A stretch of 64,000 nucleotides of DNA from JALZKA01 sp963715405 (GTDB lineage Bacteria > Actinomycetota > Thermoleophilia > Solirubrobacterales > 70-9): contig OY970239.1 of NCBI GenBank assembly GCA_963715405.1, positions 1,860,001 through 1,924,000 of the forward strand, read 5' to 3'. The notes beneath the pieces were generated by a model. It was not told the DNA's origin. It made no database searches and saw only the letters and a list, made by a program, of their open reading frames with translations. Below, in pieces: positions 8,690 to 19,553 of this stretch (position 1 is its first letter; each line of letters starts with the position of its first letter). The position numbers and the translations under genes are program-made.

Positions 8690-9715
8690 CTACGGGCGCC
8701 CCAGCGCGTCTTTCAGCCGCTCGATGACCGCGACGGGCGACGGGTCGACGCCGCGCTTTGCCGCAAGCACGAGCGAGACGAGATCGCCGAGCATCACGGA
8801 CCAGAGCATGCGTGCGGCGCGGGTCTCGCCCTCGGCCTCGATATGGATGAGCCCGGCGGCGGAGGGCTCGATCAGGCCCGCGGTCAGGTCGAACCGCTGC
8901 CGGGCCCGAGGATGCTGGTCCGGGTCGTCGAGAAAGATCGCCGAGAAGTGCTGAGCGCCGCCGTTTTCCTCCCAGCCCACGAGCTCGTTGTGGTCCATCT
9001 CGGGAAGCGAGTGAGAGAAAGCGGGGATCTTGGCATTCTCGTTGATCTGCGTCTTCCAGCGGTAGGCAACCGGCGTCGTGAGGTCGGCGCCGTAGATCAC
9101 GGGAACGGAGTCGCCGATTACGTCCGCGATCACGGTGGCGCGCTCTATTAATGCATCGCGAGAGGCCCGCAGATGCTCGACTGCGCCGTCGATCTCGGTG
9201 CGAATGACAGGCGCGGCGCCGGCCAGGGCTGCAACTTCGGCAGCCGCCACGAACATGTAGCCCACCGCGGCGCGGGGCTGAAGCGCCGCCGGGATCGGGA
9301 TGACCGGGACATCGGCCTCCCGCGCGGCGTCGCCCAAGGCGCCCCCGGTAGTTGCGACCACCCGGCGGGCGCCCACGGCCGACGCCGCTTCGAAGGCGGC
9401 AAGGGTCTCCTCGGTATTGCCCGAGTAGCTCGCGCAAAGGACGGTCCGCTCGGGCGACGTCCACGGCTCGAGTCCGTAGTCGCGCACCGTCGTGAACGGC
9501 AGGGTGGTCCGGCTTCCGAGCACCGCGCGGGCCAGATCGCCGCCGATCGCCGAGCCGCCCATTCCGCAGACCACGAGCCCGTTTGATTTTGAAGGCGGTA
9601 TCCGAGCCGACTCGACGCGAAACAGGGCGTCGGAAAGATGGTCCGGCAGGGCCAGGACATCGTCGAGCTGGTTTTGAGAATCGACCGCCCGGACGGCCTC
9701 GAGGGTTTCGCTCAC
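8690..9715 (-). CDS. Bifunctional phosphoglucose/phosphomannose isomerase
   Basis: 341 residues with two SIS sugar-phosphate-binding domains. The N-terminal domain carries GLVVCGMGGSAIGGDLARAV and the serine-rich CASYSGNTEETLAAFE site. Conserved family residues continue in PIPAALQPRAAVGYMF and the catalytic region SLPEMDHNELVGWEE. Enzymes of this archaeal/actinobacterial family interconvert glucose-6-P or mannose-6-P with fructose-6-P, feeding NDP-mannose synthesis. It starts with GTG overlapping the stop of the nucleotidyltransferase upstream (GTGA). That overlap and the neighbouring UGD place it in a sugar-nucleotide operon. Confidence 0.9.
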   Translation of the reverse strand: MSETLEAVRAVDSQNQLDDVLALPDHLSDALFRVESARIPPSKSNGLVVCGMGGSAIGGDLARAVLGSRTTLPFTTVRDYGLEPWTSPERTVLCASYSGNTEETLAAFEAASAVGARRVVATTGGALGDAAREADVPVIPIPAALQPRAAVGYMFVAAAEVAALAGAAPVIRTEIDGAVEHLRASRDALIERATVIADVIGDSVPVIYGADLTTPVAYRWKTQINENAKIPAFSHSLPEMDHNELVGWEENGGAQHFSAIFLDDPDQHPRARQRFDLTAGLIEPSAAGLIHIEAEGETRAARMLWSVMLGDLVSLVLAAKRGVDPSPVAVIERLKDALGRP

Positions 9716-10809
9716 GCCGCAACCATGCCAGGTTCGACGCGGGAGTCGTGCTCAAGCCGCCCGCCAGGCTCGATCCTCGCACCCTCGCCGATGACCCCGC
9801 CGTCTTCGACAACAGCGTTCTCGCCGACCTTGACGCCCGCGCCGAGGATCGACCCCTCGACCCGGGCACCCGCTGCAACTACGCAATCGGGGTAAAGCAC
9901 GGACCCGACCACAACGGCCCCCTCCCCGACGCTCGCGTCCCGGCCAATCACAGCGCGCGGACCCACGTGGGCGCTCCCCAGGACGCTCGCGCCCGTGTCG
10001 ACGAGAACCGGTTCCTCGATGTGGGCCGAGCCGTCGACGTCGGCGTGCTCGTCGACCGCGACGCCGCCCGAGCCCATCTTGGCGGCGACCTCGGTTTCAA
10101 CCCGCCCGGTCAGGATGTCCCAGCTCGCCTCGAGGTAGCGCTCGGGCGTCCCGATGTCCATCCAGTAGCCCTCGAGCCGTAGGCCGAAGAGGCCCTGGCC
10201 GACCAGCCGGGGGAAGATCTCGCGCTCGATCGAAACCGCGCGGCCGGCCGGGATCAGATCGGCAACGGAGCGCTCGAGGACGTAGGCCCCTGCGTTTACC
10301 TCGTCAGCGTCGATCTCGACGGCCTCTGGCTTTTCTAGAAACTCGGTGACGGCGCCCGTGCCGGCGTCCGTGCGGACCAGCCCGTAGGTCGTCGGGTCGT
10401 CGACCGGGTAGAGCGCGAGCGACGCGACGGCTTGGCGCTCCGAGTGGACTCGCATGTGTTCGGTGAGATCGAGGTCGGTGAGAACGTCACCGTTTAAGAC
10501 CAGGAAGCGCTCGCCCAGAAGCCCCTTGTCGGCTGCGAGGCGAATCGGGCCCGCGGTGCCGAGGGGCTCGGCCTCTTCGAGATAGCGAACGCGCTGTCCC
10601 CCGGGGAGCTCGTCGCCGAGAGCCGAGCGAAGGTCTTCAGGGCGAAAGCCGCAGGCCATTATCACCTCGGAGACCCCGTGGCGGCCAAGCCACTCGGCCA
10701 TGAAGCGGATGAACGGCCGGTCGACGAGGGGCAGGGCCGGCTTCGGCTGGGTAAGCGTGAGCGGGTGCAGGCGAGTCCCCTGGCCGCCGACGAGGACGAG
10801 TGCCTGCAT
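9712..10809 (-). CDS. NDP-sugar pyrophosphorylase (mannose-1-phosphate guanylyltransferase-like)
   Basis: 365 residues from ATG 10809. This start is chosen because it gives MQALVLVGGQGTRLHPLT, the nucleotidyltransferase signature at the very N-terminus, and overlaps the ugd stop as ATGA; an upstream extension would lie inside ugd. The catalytic domain (1-~235) has PKPALPLVDRP, the LNGDVLTDLD metal site, EFLEKPEA and GYWMDIGTPERY. The C-terminal ~110 residues form hexapeptide repeats. It is paralogous to the enzyme at 659-1690. The PGI/PMI gene directly downstream suggests GDP-mannose synthesis, but a UTP- or dTTP-dependent enzyme is not excluded. Confidence 0.88.
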   Translation of the reverse strand: MQALVLVGGQGTRLHPLTLTQPKPALPLVDRPFIRFMAEWLGRHGVSEVIMACGFRPEDLRSALGDELPGGQRVRYLEEAEPLGTAGPIRLAADKGLLGERFLVLNGDVLTDLDLTEHMRVHSERQAVASLALYPVDDPTTYGLVRTDAGTGAVTEFLEKPEAVEIDADEVNAGAYVLERSVADLIPAGRAVSIEREIFPRLVGQGLFGLRLEGYWMDIGTPERYLEASWDILTGRVETEVAAKMGSGGVAVDEHADVDGSAHIEEPVLVDTGASVLGSAHVGPRAVIGRDASVGEGAVVVGSVLYPDCVVAAGARVEGSILGAGVKVGENAVVEDGGVIGEGARIEPGGRLEHDSRVEPGMVAA

Positions 10810-12107
10810 CAGGCGCCGGTCGACCCGTTCGGCCGCCCGATCCCCTCGTAGGCGAAGCCCGCCGAGCGAAGCTGGTCTTCGTCGAGGTAGTTCCGCCCGT
10901 CGATCAGCACCGCAGACGCCATCGACTCCCGAACCGACGCCCAGTCCAGCTCGGCGAACGCAGGCCACTCGGTAACGAGCACAGCCGCGTCGGCGTCGGC
11001 GAGCGCCGCCTCGGGTGATTCCGCAAGCTCCACGGCGGGGAGGAGCGAGGATGCTCCATCACCGGCGACGGGATCGAACGCGACGACCTCGGCGCCTTCT
11101 CCCTGAAGGCGCGCCGAGAGGACCAAGCTCGACGCCTCACGCATGTCGTCCGTATCGGGCTTGAAAGCGAGGCCCAGCAACGCGATTCGCTTCCCGGCGA
11201 GCGAACCGAGATGCTTCTGAAGCTTCGCGATCACGCGCCGCTTCTGGAGCTCGTTCACCTCGATTACTGCACTCAGGAGCTGAAAGTGGTAGCCGGCGTT
11301 ACCGGCGAGCATCTTGAGGGCGTTCACGTCTTTTGGAAAACACGAGCCCCCATAGCCAATGCCGGCCCGCAGGAAGCTTGCGCCGATTCGCTCGTCAAGG
11401 CCCATGCCACGGGCGACCTCGATGACGTCGGCGCCCGTCTGCTCGCAGACGTTTGCGATTTCGTTGATGAACGAGATCTTGGTCGCGAGGAAGGCGTTCG
11501 AGGCGAGCTTGATCATCTCGGCGGAGGCGACGTCCGTGCGGACGATCTCGCCGCCGAGCGGCTCGTAGAGGCGCTCGACGCCGTCGGCCGCTTCCTCGGA
11601 TCCCGCGTCGGCGCCGATCACTACGCGGTCGGGATGCATGAAGTCCTGGATCGCCGAGCCCTCCTTCAAGAACTCGGGACAGGAGACGTAGCGCAGCTCC
11701 GGCTTGTCACGGCGCACCTGCGCGCCGGTGCCCGACGGGACGGTGCTCTTCATGACCAGAGCGTGATCCGAGCTCTCGGGGAGCTGCGAGACGACCGATC
11801 GCACGCGCGAGAGGTCCGCGTCGCCTGAGTAGGTGGGCGGCGTGTCCACGCAGCAGAAAAGGAGCCGCGAGGATTCGAGAATGTCGCCCATCGAGGTCGT
11901 GAACGTGATTCGCTCGGCGTTCTTTTGCAGGAGCTCGGCGAGGCCGGGCTCGTGGATCGTCACCTCGCCGCGCTTAAGCGACTCGACCTTCTCGGCGTTC
12001 ACGTCGAGGGCCACGATCGGGTGCCCCAGCTCGGCGAAGCAGGTCGCCGTCACGAGGCCGACCCAACCGACGCCGACGACGCCTACCGATTCGCGCTCAG
12101 CTGCCAT
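10809..12107 (-). CDS. ugd: UDP-glucose 6-dehydrogenase
   Basis: 432 residues; oxidises UDP-glucose to UDP-glucuronate with two NAD+. The Rossmann motif VGVVGVGWVGLVTATCFAEL is at the N-terminus, with the MKSTVPSGTG loop and EFLKEGSAIQDFMHPDRVVIG. The active-site cysteine lies in GYGGSCFPKDVNAL near residue 260, and the C-terminal UDP domain contains LLGLAFKPDTDDMREA. Length matches the family. The gene starts 11 bases after the LCP gene and overlaps the next gene by its stop. The product would feed glucuronate-containing surface polysaccharide. Confidence 0.95.
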   Translation of the reverse strand: MAAERESVGVVGVGWVGLVTATCFAELGHPIVALDVNAEKVESLKRGEVTIHEPGLAELLQKNAERITFTTSMGDILESSRLLFCCVDTPPTYSGDADLSRVRSVVSQLPESSDHALVMKSTVPSGTGAQVRRDKPELRYVSCPEFLKEGSAIQDFMHPDRVVIGADAGSEEAADGVERLYEPLGGEIVRTDVASAEMIKLASNAFLATKISFINEIANVCEQTGADVIEVARGMGLDERIGASFLRAGIGYGGSCFPKDVNALKMLAGNAGYHFQLLSAVIEVNELQKRRVIAKLQKHLGSLAGKRIALLGLAFKPDTDDMREASSLVLSARLQGEGAEVVAFDPVAGDGASSLLPAVELAESPEAALADADAAVLVTEWPAFAELDWASVRESMASAVLIDGRNYLDEDQLRSAGFAYEGIGRPNGSTGA

Positions 12108-12118
12108 GGACCCGAACG

Positions 12119-14309
12119 CTATTTACCTGAGTCCAGCTCGCGCGCGGACGTGGCGATGCCTAGCATCGCTTCCTCTGACAGCGAGTGGGTGAGCGTGTTG
12201 TTGACCCAGTAGGAGCCCTTGGACGTCTGCCACCCGACCAGGCGCAGGCGGTCTTGCTCCCAGTAGAGCATGTACTCGCGACCGTCGATCGTCCGGTACT
12301 CGCTCGGGTTCTTGAGGATGGGCGGGTCCTCCCAGTTCGTTCCGCTCACCCCGTAGTAGGCGACGCCGAAGGTGTCCTGATAGGGCAAGACGTACTTGTA
12401 CATGTAGTAGAGGTCCTTCTGGCTTTCCCCGACGAGGACGGCAGCGCGCGACTCCTCCGAGATGGCGGTTAGGGCGGATCCGACGAGCTTCGTGGGAAAG
12501 AAGACAGGCAGGTCGGCCTTCTTGTCCTTCAGGAACTTGGCGAACTGGGCGGCCTTCTCCTGAGAGGGGCCAGCGAAGTCGACGAGCCCCTGGTCGGGAG
12601 GTGAGGAGGGCGGCTCATCCTTCTTTTCGTCCTTGTCGCCATCGCTCTTCGTGGGAGTAGGGGCAGAAGATGGCGCGGGTTCTTCCGCCGGCTCTTCGTC
12701 GATGTCGTTGCCGAGGAATTGGTTGACGGCGGCCTCGACCTGCTCACGGCTGGCGGTCACACCGCCGTCATTCGCGAGTTGGCCCAGCGTCACCTGGCGA
12801 ACCGGCGCATCGCGGACGTCGACGAACGACTTCATCATCGAGATGATCGTCGGGACGTCGTTGATGTCGGACGAGGTGTTCTTCGTGAAGATGTCGATCA
12901 GCTCGTCCCCCTCGCCGAGCCAGGGAAGAAGCTCACGGGGAGGTATGCGCTGGCGCGCCTCGCGGATGAAGTCCTGCTGGCGCGCCCCGCGAACCAGGTC
13001 GTTGTCGCCGTGGCGGTAGCGCACGTACTGAAGCGCCTGATAGCCGCAGAGCTTCTGGTAGCCCGCTTCGACGTCGATCTCGGCATAGAAATCCGGGCTC
13101 CCCTCAAAGACGCCCTCGTTCGAGTGAAAGTAGTGGCGATCGACATCGACATAGACGCAGCCGATCGCGTTCACGGCCTCGTAGAAGCCGCCGAAGTCGA
13201 CGTTGACGACGTGGTTGATCGGGATGTCGAGGTACTCGTTAATCGTCCTGATCGCGAGCGTCTCGCCGCCGACGCCTGATCTGCTCGCCGTATGTGTAGG
13301 CGGCGTTCAGCTTGTCCGTGCCGTGACCAGGGATCGGCACGTAGAGGTCGCGCGGCATGGACATAAGCGAAAGGAACTCCTTGTCCGGGTCGACGCGAAG
13401 CAGGATCGCGGTGTCGGAGCGTCCCGGATCTCCCTGCGTCGTGTCGCGCTTGTCAGACCCAAGCACCAAGATGGTCTGGGGGGCCCCGCCCTCGACGTCT
13501 TCGAGCTGGGCGCGCGCTGCACCGAGGCTGCCGTCGTCGTTGAGGCCCTCGGCGATGTCCGAGAGGAAGAGCAGGAACGAGACCGCCGTCGCGGCCGCCA
13601 TCGAAGAGACGATCACGAACGCCGCGGCGACGAAGCGCAGGCCGATCCGGCGTTTCGGCGGCTCGCCCACGCCTTCCGAGTCGCCCTCGCCAGCCACGAG
13701 GGCGGGGGCGGCAGCGGGCGCCTGCGGCTCGGGCTTGGCTTGAACCTTGTGCGCTCCGGTCGTCACCTCGTGGGAGAAAGAGGACTTTTTGGCCCGCGCG
13801 GCGAGCCCCGCATGCGCCGCCTCCCGCGCCGCTTCGACTTCTGACAGCGCGAGGGTGTCGGCTTCGACGGTTTCCGAGCTGGGCGGGGGCGTAGGGCTTT
13901 CGGCGACCGGGGGGTCAGGCACCTCGCCCGGGCTCGCGGTGACTGGGGGGTCAGGGGTGTCGGCGGCTGTGGGGTCAGGCGCCTCGCCGCTGTGCGGGCT
14001 GGCCGCAGCTGTTGGCATAGAGGAGTCAGACCCCGGCTCGGGAGTTTCGAGATCGTCTTCTGCTTCCTCGAATGCGAACTCGTCCGGCGGTTCCTCTGCC
14101 TCGTCCGCTTCGAGGTCGTCGAAGTCGGCGCTCAGCTCGTCGGCGAGGCCTTCGAACTCCTCGGTGATCCCGTGGGAGTCGCGCTCCGTCTCGCCTTCGG
14201 CCTCGGCTTTGCGCGCCTTGCCGGCCCACGTGGACGGGGGCGGGAGATCGGCCGGGTCCCCCTCTGAGCCCGGCGTCTCGGCGTCCTCAGGAATCTGCTC
14301 GTCGGTCAT
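12119..14309 (-). CDS. LytR-CpsA-Psr (LCP) glycopolymer ligase, frameshifted near 13277
   Basis: One gene in two frames: 14309 to about 13277, then one extra base (CAG-ATC-A-GGC-GTC on the minus strand) moves reading to the frame ending at 12119. Together ~729 residues. Residues 1-~220 are a Pro/Glu/Asp-rich cytoplasmic region containing four peptide units of the G-S-D-S / x-P-D-P type, encoded by palindromic repeats. About 222-250 is one membrane helix. The LCP domain begins TILVLGSDKRDTTQGDPGRSDT (shown partly), with SMPRDLYVPIPGHGTDKLNAAY before the break and YQKLCGYQALQYVRYRHGDN after it. A separate C-terminal domain follows a charged linker. LCP proteins attach undecaprenyl-linked glycans to peptidoglycan. 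The start at 14309 overlaps the M20 peptidase stop (ATGA). The break may be a real mutation or an assembly error. Confidence 0.85.
13911..14034. repeat. Cluster of four GGGGTCAG-type palindromic units inside the LCP gene
   Basis: Copies at 13911-13923 (GGGGTCAGGCACC), 13947-13959 (GGGGTCAGGGGTG, half-site only), 13971-13983 (GGGGTCAGGCGCC) and 14022-14034 (GGAGTCAGACCCC). All are in frame in the disordered N-terminal region, where on the minus strand they encode Val/Thr/Ala-Pro-Asp-Pro or Gly-Ser-Asp-Ser. They belong to the same family as the intergenic palindromes at 1724, 55714, 59906 and 60671 and the copies in atpA and atpD. Confidence 0.8.
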
Positions 14310-15403
14310 GTGGGCGGACCCCCGTTCATCCGGGCCGGAAGCGACGAGACGAAGTCGGAGATGGTGCGCCGGTAGCTGGCGAGCGACGGGATCGACACCC
14401 ACTCGTCGGGACCATGATGGCCTGCGCCCGAAGGGCCGAACTCGACGGTGGGGATTCCCGCCTTCAAAAAGGACACGGCGTCTGACGCCCCGTGACGGCC
14501 GATGGTCGTGACTTCTTCTGGGTGGTGAGGAGATGCGGCATCGCGCAGGGCGCTGACGAAAGGTGACTGCGGGTCAACGAGGGCCGGCGGGCGGTGGAAC
14601 GTCGAGACGACCTCGACGCCATCGATCGCCTCGACCTGACCGAGGATCGACTGCGGCTCTTGCTCAGGCAGATAGCGCACGTCCACGTCGATCACGCAAG
14701 CGTCGGGCACCTTGTTCAGAGCATCGCCCCCCAGGATGCGTCCCAGGTTGATGGAAGGCCGGTCATAGAGCGCGGAGCTCTCCTGCGCGAACGGTAGCGC
14801 TTCGATCTCACGGAAGATTTCGATCGCTCGCAGAATCGCGTTGCGCCCGAGCCAGGGGGTGGCGCCGTGGGCGGCGTGGCCAGCCACCTTCACCCGCATC
14901 GCGAAGACGCCCTTGGCCGCGACTCCCACCAGCATGTCCGTAGGTTCGCCGGTGATCGCGAAATTTCCGCTGAACCCCTCGTCGATCAAGAGGTCGGCGC
15001 CACGCTCCTGCTCTTCTTCGGATTCCTCGTCGGGCACGATGCCAAGCCGGCACCGGACGCCCTCGATTCCCTGCAGGTCGGCGATCGAGAGCATCAGCGC
15101 GGCCAGGCCGCCCTTCATGTCGTAGGCGCCGCGCCCGTAAAGGCGCTCTCCTTCGGTGCGCGGGTCGAACTGCTCGGCGTGGCCGGGCACCACGTCGATG
15201 TGGCCATGAAGCAGCACGGTGAGCGGCGCGTCGGCGGGGCCGGCGTCAGCCACGAGAACCGGCAGATCGCGCACCGTGAGCTCATGCACGGTCACATCGC
15301 GAGCCTCGAGCCAGCCACGCACAAACCCGGCGCACAGGCGCACTCCCTGGGCGCTCGAGGAGTCGAAGCCGATCAGCTTCTCGGTCAGAAGTCGCTCATC
15401 CAT
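14306..15403 (-). CDS. M20-family metallopeptidase / deacylase (ArgE/DapE-like)
   Basis: 365-residue zinc-dependent hydrolase. The metal site is visible in order: LLHGHIDVVP (His and the Asp that orients it), GRGAYDMKGG (bridging Asp), PDEESEEEQERGAD (catalytic Glu and Zn-binding Glu) and a late histidine in GPSGAGHHGPDEW. The dimerisation domain is between roughly 170 and 285 (VKVAGHAAHGATPWLGRNAI). The family includes acetylornithine deacetylase, succinyl-diaminopimelate desuccinylase and carboxypeptidase G2, so the substrate is not resolved. It is the first gene of the minus-strand block running to 5212. Confidence 0.88.
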   Translation of the reverse strand: MDERLLTEKLIGFDSSSAQGVRLCAGFVRGWLEARDVTVHELTVRDLPVLVADAGPADAPLTVLLHGHIDVVPGHAEQFDPRTEGERLYGRGAYDMKGGLAALMLSIADLQGIEGVRCRLGIVPDEESEEEQERGADLLIDEGFSGNFAITGEPTDMLVGVAAKGVFAMRVKVAGHAAHGATPWLGRNAILRAIEIFREIEALPFAQESSALYDRPSINLGRILGGDALNKVPDACVIDVDVRYLPEQEPQSILGQVEAIDGVEVVSTFHRPPALVDPQSPFVSALRDAASPHHPEEVTTIGRHGASDAVSFLKAGIPTVEFGPSGAGHHGPDEWVSIPSLASYRRTISDFVSSLPARMNGGPPT

Positions 15404-15451
15404 AAGGGACGAAAGAATCTAGTGGTCGAGGGGGGCGCGGAAATCGATGGT

Positions 15452-15493
15452 GGGGTTGAACCGGTTATGTCGGCTCAAGTCTTCCGTCGATCG
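15452..15493 (+). repeat. Left arm of 42-bp inverted repeat around AbiEi/DUF559 gene
   Basis: Its reverse complement matches 16387-16428 at 37 of 42 positions. It contains the start codon (15467) of the enclosed gene and encodes its first residues. No target-site duplication was seen outside the arms. Confidence 0.9.
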
Positions 15494-16405
15494 CCGGACA
15501 GCCTCATAGGTGCCCTGGCTAGGCGTCAACACGGGGTTGTTTCTCACGCGCAGCTGATTGCCGCTGGCCTCTCGCGGCACCAGATTGGCTTGCGGATTGG
15601 TGACGGACGCCTTCGCATCCTTCACCGCGGCGTGTATCTCGTGGGTGCCATCCCCTCCGAGCACGCGTACGCCCAAGCCGCTCTGCTGGCCCTGGGAGAA
15701 CGAGCCGTGCTGAGTCATTTCAGCGCCGCGAGGCTCTGGAACCTTCGCGAATACGCAGGAACGGCTCACCCATGGGTGACTATCCCTCGAACCCAAAGAA
15801 CAGACCGTCCTCGAATCGAGGTCCGGCACGCCGAGCTTGCCCCGTTTGACGTGCGGTCTCGGTACTCGATGAGCCTCACTAGCCCTCCGCGGACCGTCCT
15901 CGACTGTGCTTGTGTCATGGACGACATATACGAAGTCGAGGCGCTGATCGCCGAGGCGCGCTTCCGCCACCTCGCTCGCGAAACCGAGATCGAAGATCAG
16001 CTCGAGCGCAATCCCAGAAAGCGCGGCATCGGCGTCGTCCGAAAGGTTCTCGACTTGCCTGGGGGACCTCGCCGAACGCGCTCAAAGGGGGAGAGAGCAT
16101 TCCTTCGCTTGTTGCGCGAGGAGGGGATCGACGGGTACGCGACGAACTCGGAGGCATTCGGGCCGGAGCTTGACTTTGTGTGGCCAGAGCTCCGGTTCGC
16201 CGTCGAGGTCGACGGTTGGGACGGGCACTCAGGGAGTGTGGCCTTCGAACGCGATCGGCTGAAAGTCGCTGAGCTGCAGGCTCAAGGCGTTGAAGTGATG
16301 CCGGTAACGGGGCGCCAGATCCGAGACGATCGCCACGGAGTTTCGAGGCGCTTGGTTGCGGCGCTGGCACATCGAAGGACCTCCCCCGATCGACGGAAGA
16401 CTTAA
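15467..16405 (+). CDS. AbiEi-like winged-helix / DUF559 (Vsr-like nuclease) fusion protein, orphan
   Basis: 312 residues from ATG 15467. The N-terminal ~60 residues resemble the winged-helix region of type IV antitoxin AbiEi proteins: QHGVVSHAQLIAAGLSRHQI followed by RLRILHRGVYLVG. The C-terminal ~120 residues resemble DUF559/Vsr-type endonuclease folds: a conserved Lys-Gly-Glu (RSKGERAFLRLL), then ELDFVWPELRFAVEVDGWDG with acidic metal-ligand candidates, and a late RDRLKVAELQAQGVEV helix. No AbiEii-type nucleotidyltransferase partner is adjacent. The gene stands alone on the plus strand between two minus-strand blocks, its start and stop codons lie inside opposite arms of a 42-bp inverted repeat, and it has a relative at 57505-58425. 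Function unproven; it could be a solitary defence gene, a regulator or a repeat-borne selfish gene. Confidence 0.75.
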   Translation: MSAQVFRRSPDSLIGALARRQHGVVSHAQLIAAGLSRHQIGLRIGDGRLRILHRGVYLVGAIPSEHAYAQAALLALGERAVLSHFSAARLWNLREYAGTAHPWVTIPRTQRTDRPRIEVRHAELAPFDVRSRYSMSLTSPPRTVLDCACVMDDIYEVEALIAEARFRHLARETEIEDQLERNPRKRGIGVVRKVLDLPGGPRRTRSKGERAFLRLLREEGIDGYATNSEAFGPELDFVWPELRFAVEVDGWDGHSGSVAFERDRLKVAELQAQGVEVMPVTGRQIRDDRHGVSRRLVAALAHRRTSPDRRKT

Positions 16406-16428
16406 GCCGCAATAACCGGCTCAACCCT
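16387..16428 (-). repeat. Right arm of 42-bp inverted repeat around AbiEi/DUF559 gene
   Basis: Begins CGATCGACGGAAGACTT and contains the TAA stop of the enclosed gene. It pairs with 15452-15493 with five mismatches. The remaining bases to atpC (16429-16539) contain only a GC palindrome, CGCGGCGCCGCG, at 16483-16494. Confidence 0.9.
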
Positions 16429-16482
16429 TCCGTCAACCTGCACCCCCCGAATCTTCCCCCTTTAGTGCCCCAATCGGGCGGC

Positions 16483-16494
16483 CGCGGCGCCGCG
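16483..16494 (-). terminator. Possible hairpin terminator after atpC
   Basis: Perfect 12-bp palindrome CGCGGCGCCGCG, 45 bases beyond the atpC stop on the minus strand. It has no U-tract, so intrinsic termination is only a suggestion. Confidence 0.3.
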
Positions 16495-16539
16495 AGGCTT
16501 GCGACAGCGCCCAAGCGCAGCGCGGCACGTCCGAACCGC

Positions 16540-16962
16540 CTACGCCCCCTCGGCGATCTCGATGAACGCCTCGGCTCGCGCCTTGTCGCGTTCCGCCTGC
16601 TCTTCGGCGGCTGAGCCTTCCTCGGCCTCTTCCAGGCGCTTCTCTGCGTCCTCGAGCTTTGACTTGAGCTCCGACGTGTCGAGCTTGTCCGGCTCGACCG
16701 CCTCGGCGATCAGGACGCGCGCCCGGTTCGCGAACACCTCGAGCCAGCCCTCGCCCTGCGCGTAGCGAGAGTCCGGCTCGTCGCCCTCGGACTCATAGAG
16801 GCGCAGCTCGTTCGGCACGAGGCGCGCCACGAGCGGCGCATGGCGGGCGCGGATGCCGACTTCGCCGACCGACGTGCGGGTGGAGAGCTGCCAGAGCTCG
16901 CCGCGGTAAATCTCACCTTCGGGGGTGAGGACCTCCGCCTCGAATCGATGCTCGTCGGCCAC
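16540..16962 (-). CDS. atpC: ATP synthase F1 subunit epsilon
   Basis: 140 residues; central-stalk subunit that couples c-ring rotation to F1 and can inhibit ATP hydrolysis. The N-terminal beta-sandwich is recognisable: FEAEVLTPEGEIYRGELWQL, then TSVGEVGIRARHAPLVARL and a second strand set including YAQGEGWLEVFANRARVLI. The C-terminal helical hairpin (about 95-140) is rich in Glu, Lys and Ala. It is the last gene of the atp operon, starting 6 bases after the atpD stop. Confidence 0.95.
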   Translation of the reverse strand: MADEHRFEAEVLTPEGEIYRGELWQLSTRTSVGEVGIRARHAPLVARLVPNELRLYESEGDEPDSRYAQGEGWLEVFANRARVLIAEAVEPDKLDTSELKSKLEDAEKRLEEAEEGSAAEEQAERDKARAEAFIEIAEGA

Positions 16963-16968
16963 GGACGC

Positions 16969-18618
<1,650 letters not shown>

Positions 18619-18630
18619 TCGTTCCTTTCC

Positions 18631-19551
18631 TTAACCGAGCGCCTCGGCGCCCGCGACTACTTCAAGAATCTCCTGGGTGATCTCCGCCTGGCGCACCCGG
18701 TTCATCTCCCGGGTCAGGTCGTCGATCATCTCCTCCGCGTTCTCCGACGCCGAGCGCATCGCCGTCATCCGCGCGCCCAGCTCCGACGCGGACGACTCGA
18801 GCAGCGCGCGATAGACCGACAGGTCCACGTACTCCTCGATCAGCATTGGCAAAAGCGTCTCCGCGTCGGGTTCGTAGATCATGTCCGAGCGCTGGTGCGC
18901 CTCGGCCAGGTCCTCATCCGCGTAACCCTCCGGATCAGGAATGCCTTCACCGAACACCTCAGCCTCCGCCATCGGCAGGAGGGTCTGGCGGCGCACGTAC
19001 TGCGTCAGCGGCGAGACGTAGCGGTTGTAGACGAGATCGACCTTGTCGACGTCGCCATCGCGAAAGGCGGTGGTCAGGTCGCGCGAGATGTTGCGCGCGT
19101 CGGCGAACGACGGCCGCTCGGTGAAGCCCATGTATGACTCCACCACGTTCTCGCCGCGAAACGTCATCGTGGACGATCCGCGCCGGCCGACGACCCGGTA
19201 CTCGACGTCAGCCGACTCCTCGCGCTTGTACTCGCGCTTCAGGCGCACCCCTTCGCGGATGATCTGCGTGTTGAACGCCCCGGCCAGGCCGCGGTCGCCG
19301 GTGACGAGCACGACGCCGACTGTCGAGACGTCACGCGTCTCCATCAGGGGAACGCGCTTCGCCATGGTCTCGGCGTTCTCGGCAACCTCCTGGGTGAGCT
19401 TGCGGATCGCCTGCGCATACGGGCGCATGTTGTCGATCCGCTGCTCGGCACGCCTCAGGCGCGCGGCCGCGACCATCTCCATCGCCCGCGTGATCTTGCG
19501 GATGTTCTTGACGGAGTTGATCCGCGCTGTGACTTCTTTGCGCGTGGCCAT
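18631..19551 (-). CDS. atpG: ATP synthase F1 subunit gamma
   Basis: 306 residues; the rotating central shaft. Conserved N-terminal helix RINSVKNIRKITRAMEMVAA, the GDRGLAGAFNTQII motif, and the conserved C-terminal helix SELGARMTAMRSASENAEEM followed by LTREMNRVRQAEITQEILEV. The length fits actinobacterial gamma subunits. It starts 2 bases after the atpA stop and ends 12 bases before the atpD start. Confidence 0.97.
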   Translation of the reverse strand: MATRKEVTARINSVKNIRKITRAMEMVAAARLRRAEQRIDNMRPYAQAIRKLTQEVAENAETMAKRVPLMETRDVSTVGVVLVTGDRGLAGAFNTQIIREGVRLKREYKREESADVEYRVVGRRGSSTMTFRGENVVESYMGFTERPSFADARNISRDLTTAFRDGDVDKVDLVYNRYVSPLTQYVRRQTLLPMAEAEVFGEGIPDPEGYADEDLAEAHQRSDMIYEPDAETLLPMLIEEYVDLSVYRALLESSASELGARMTAMRSASENAEEMIDDLTREMNRVRQAEITQEILEVVAGAEALG

Positions 19552-19553
19552 GG

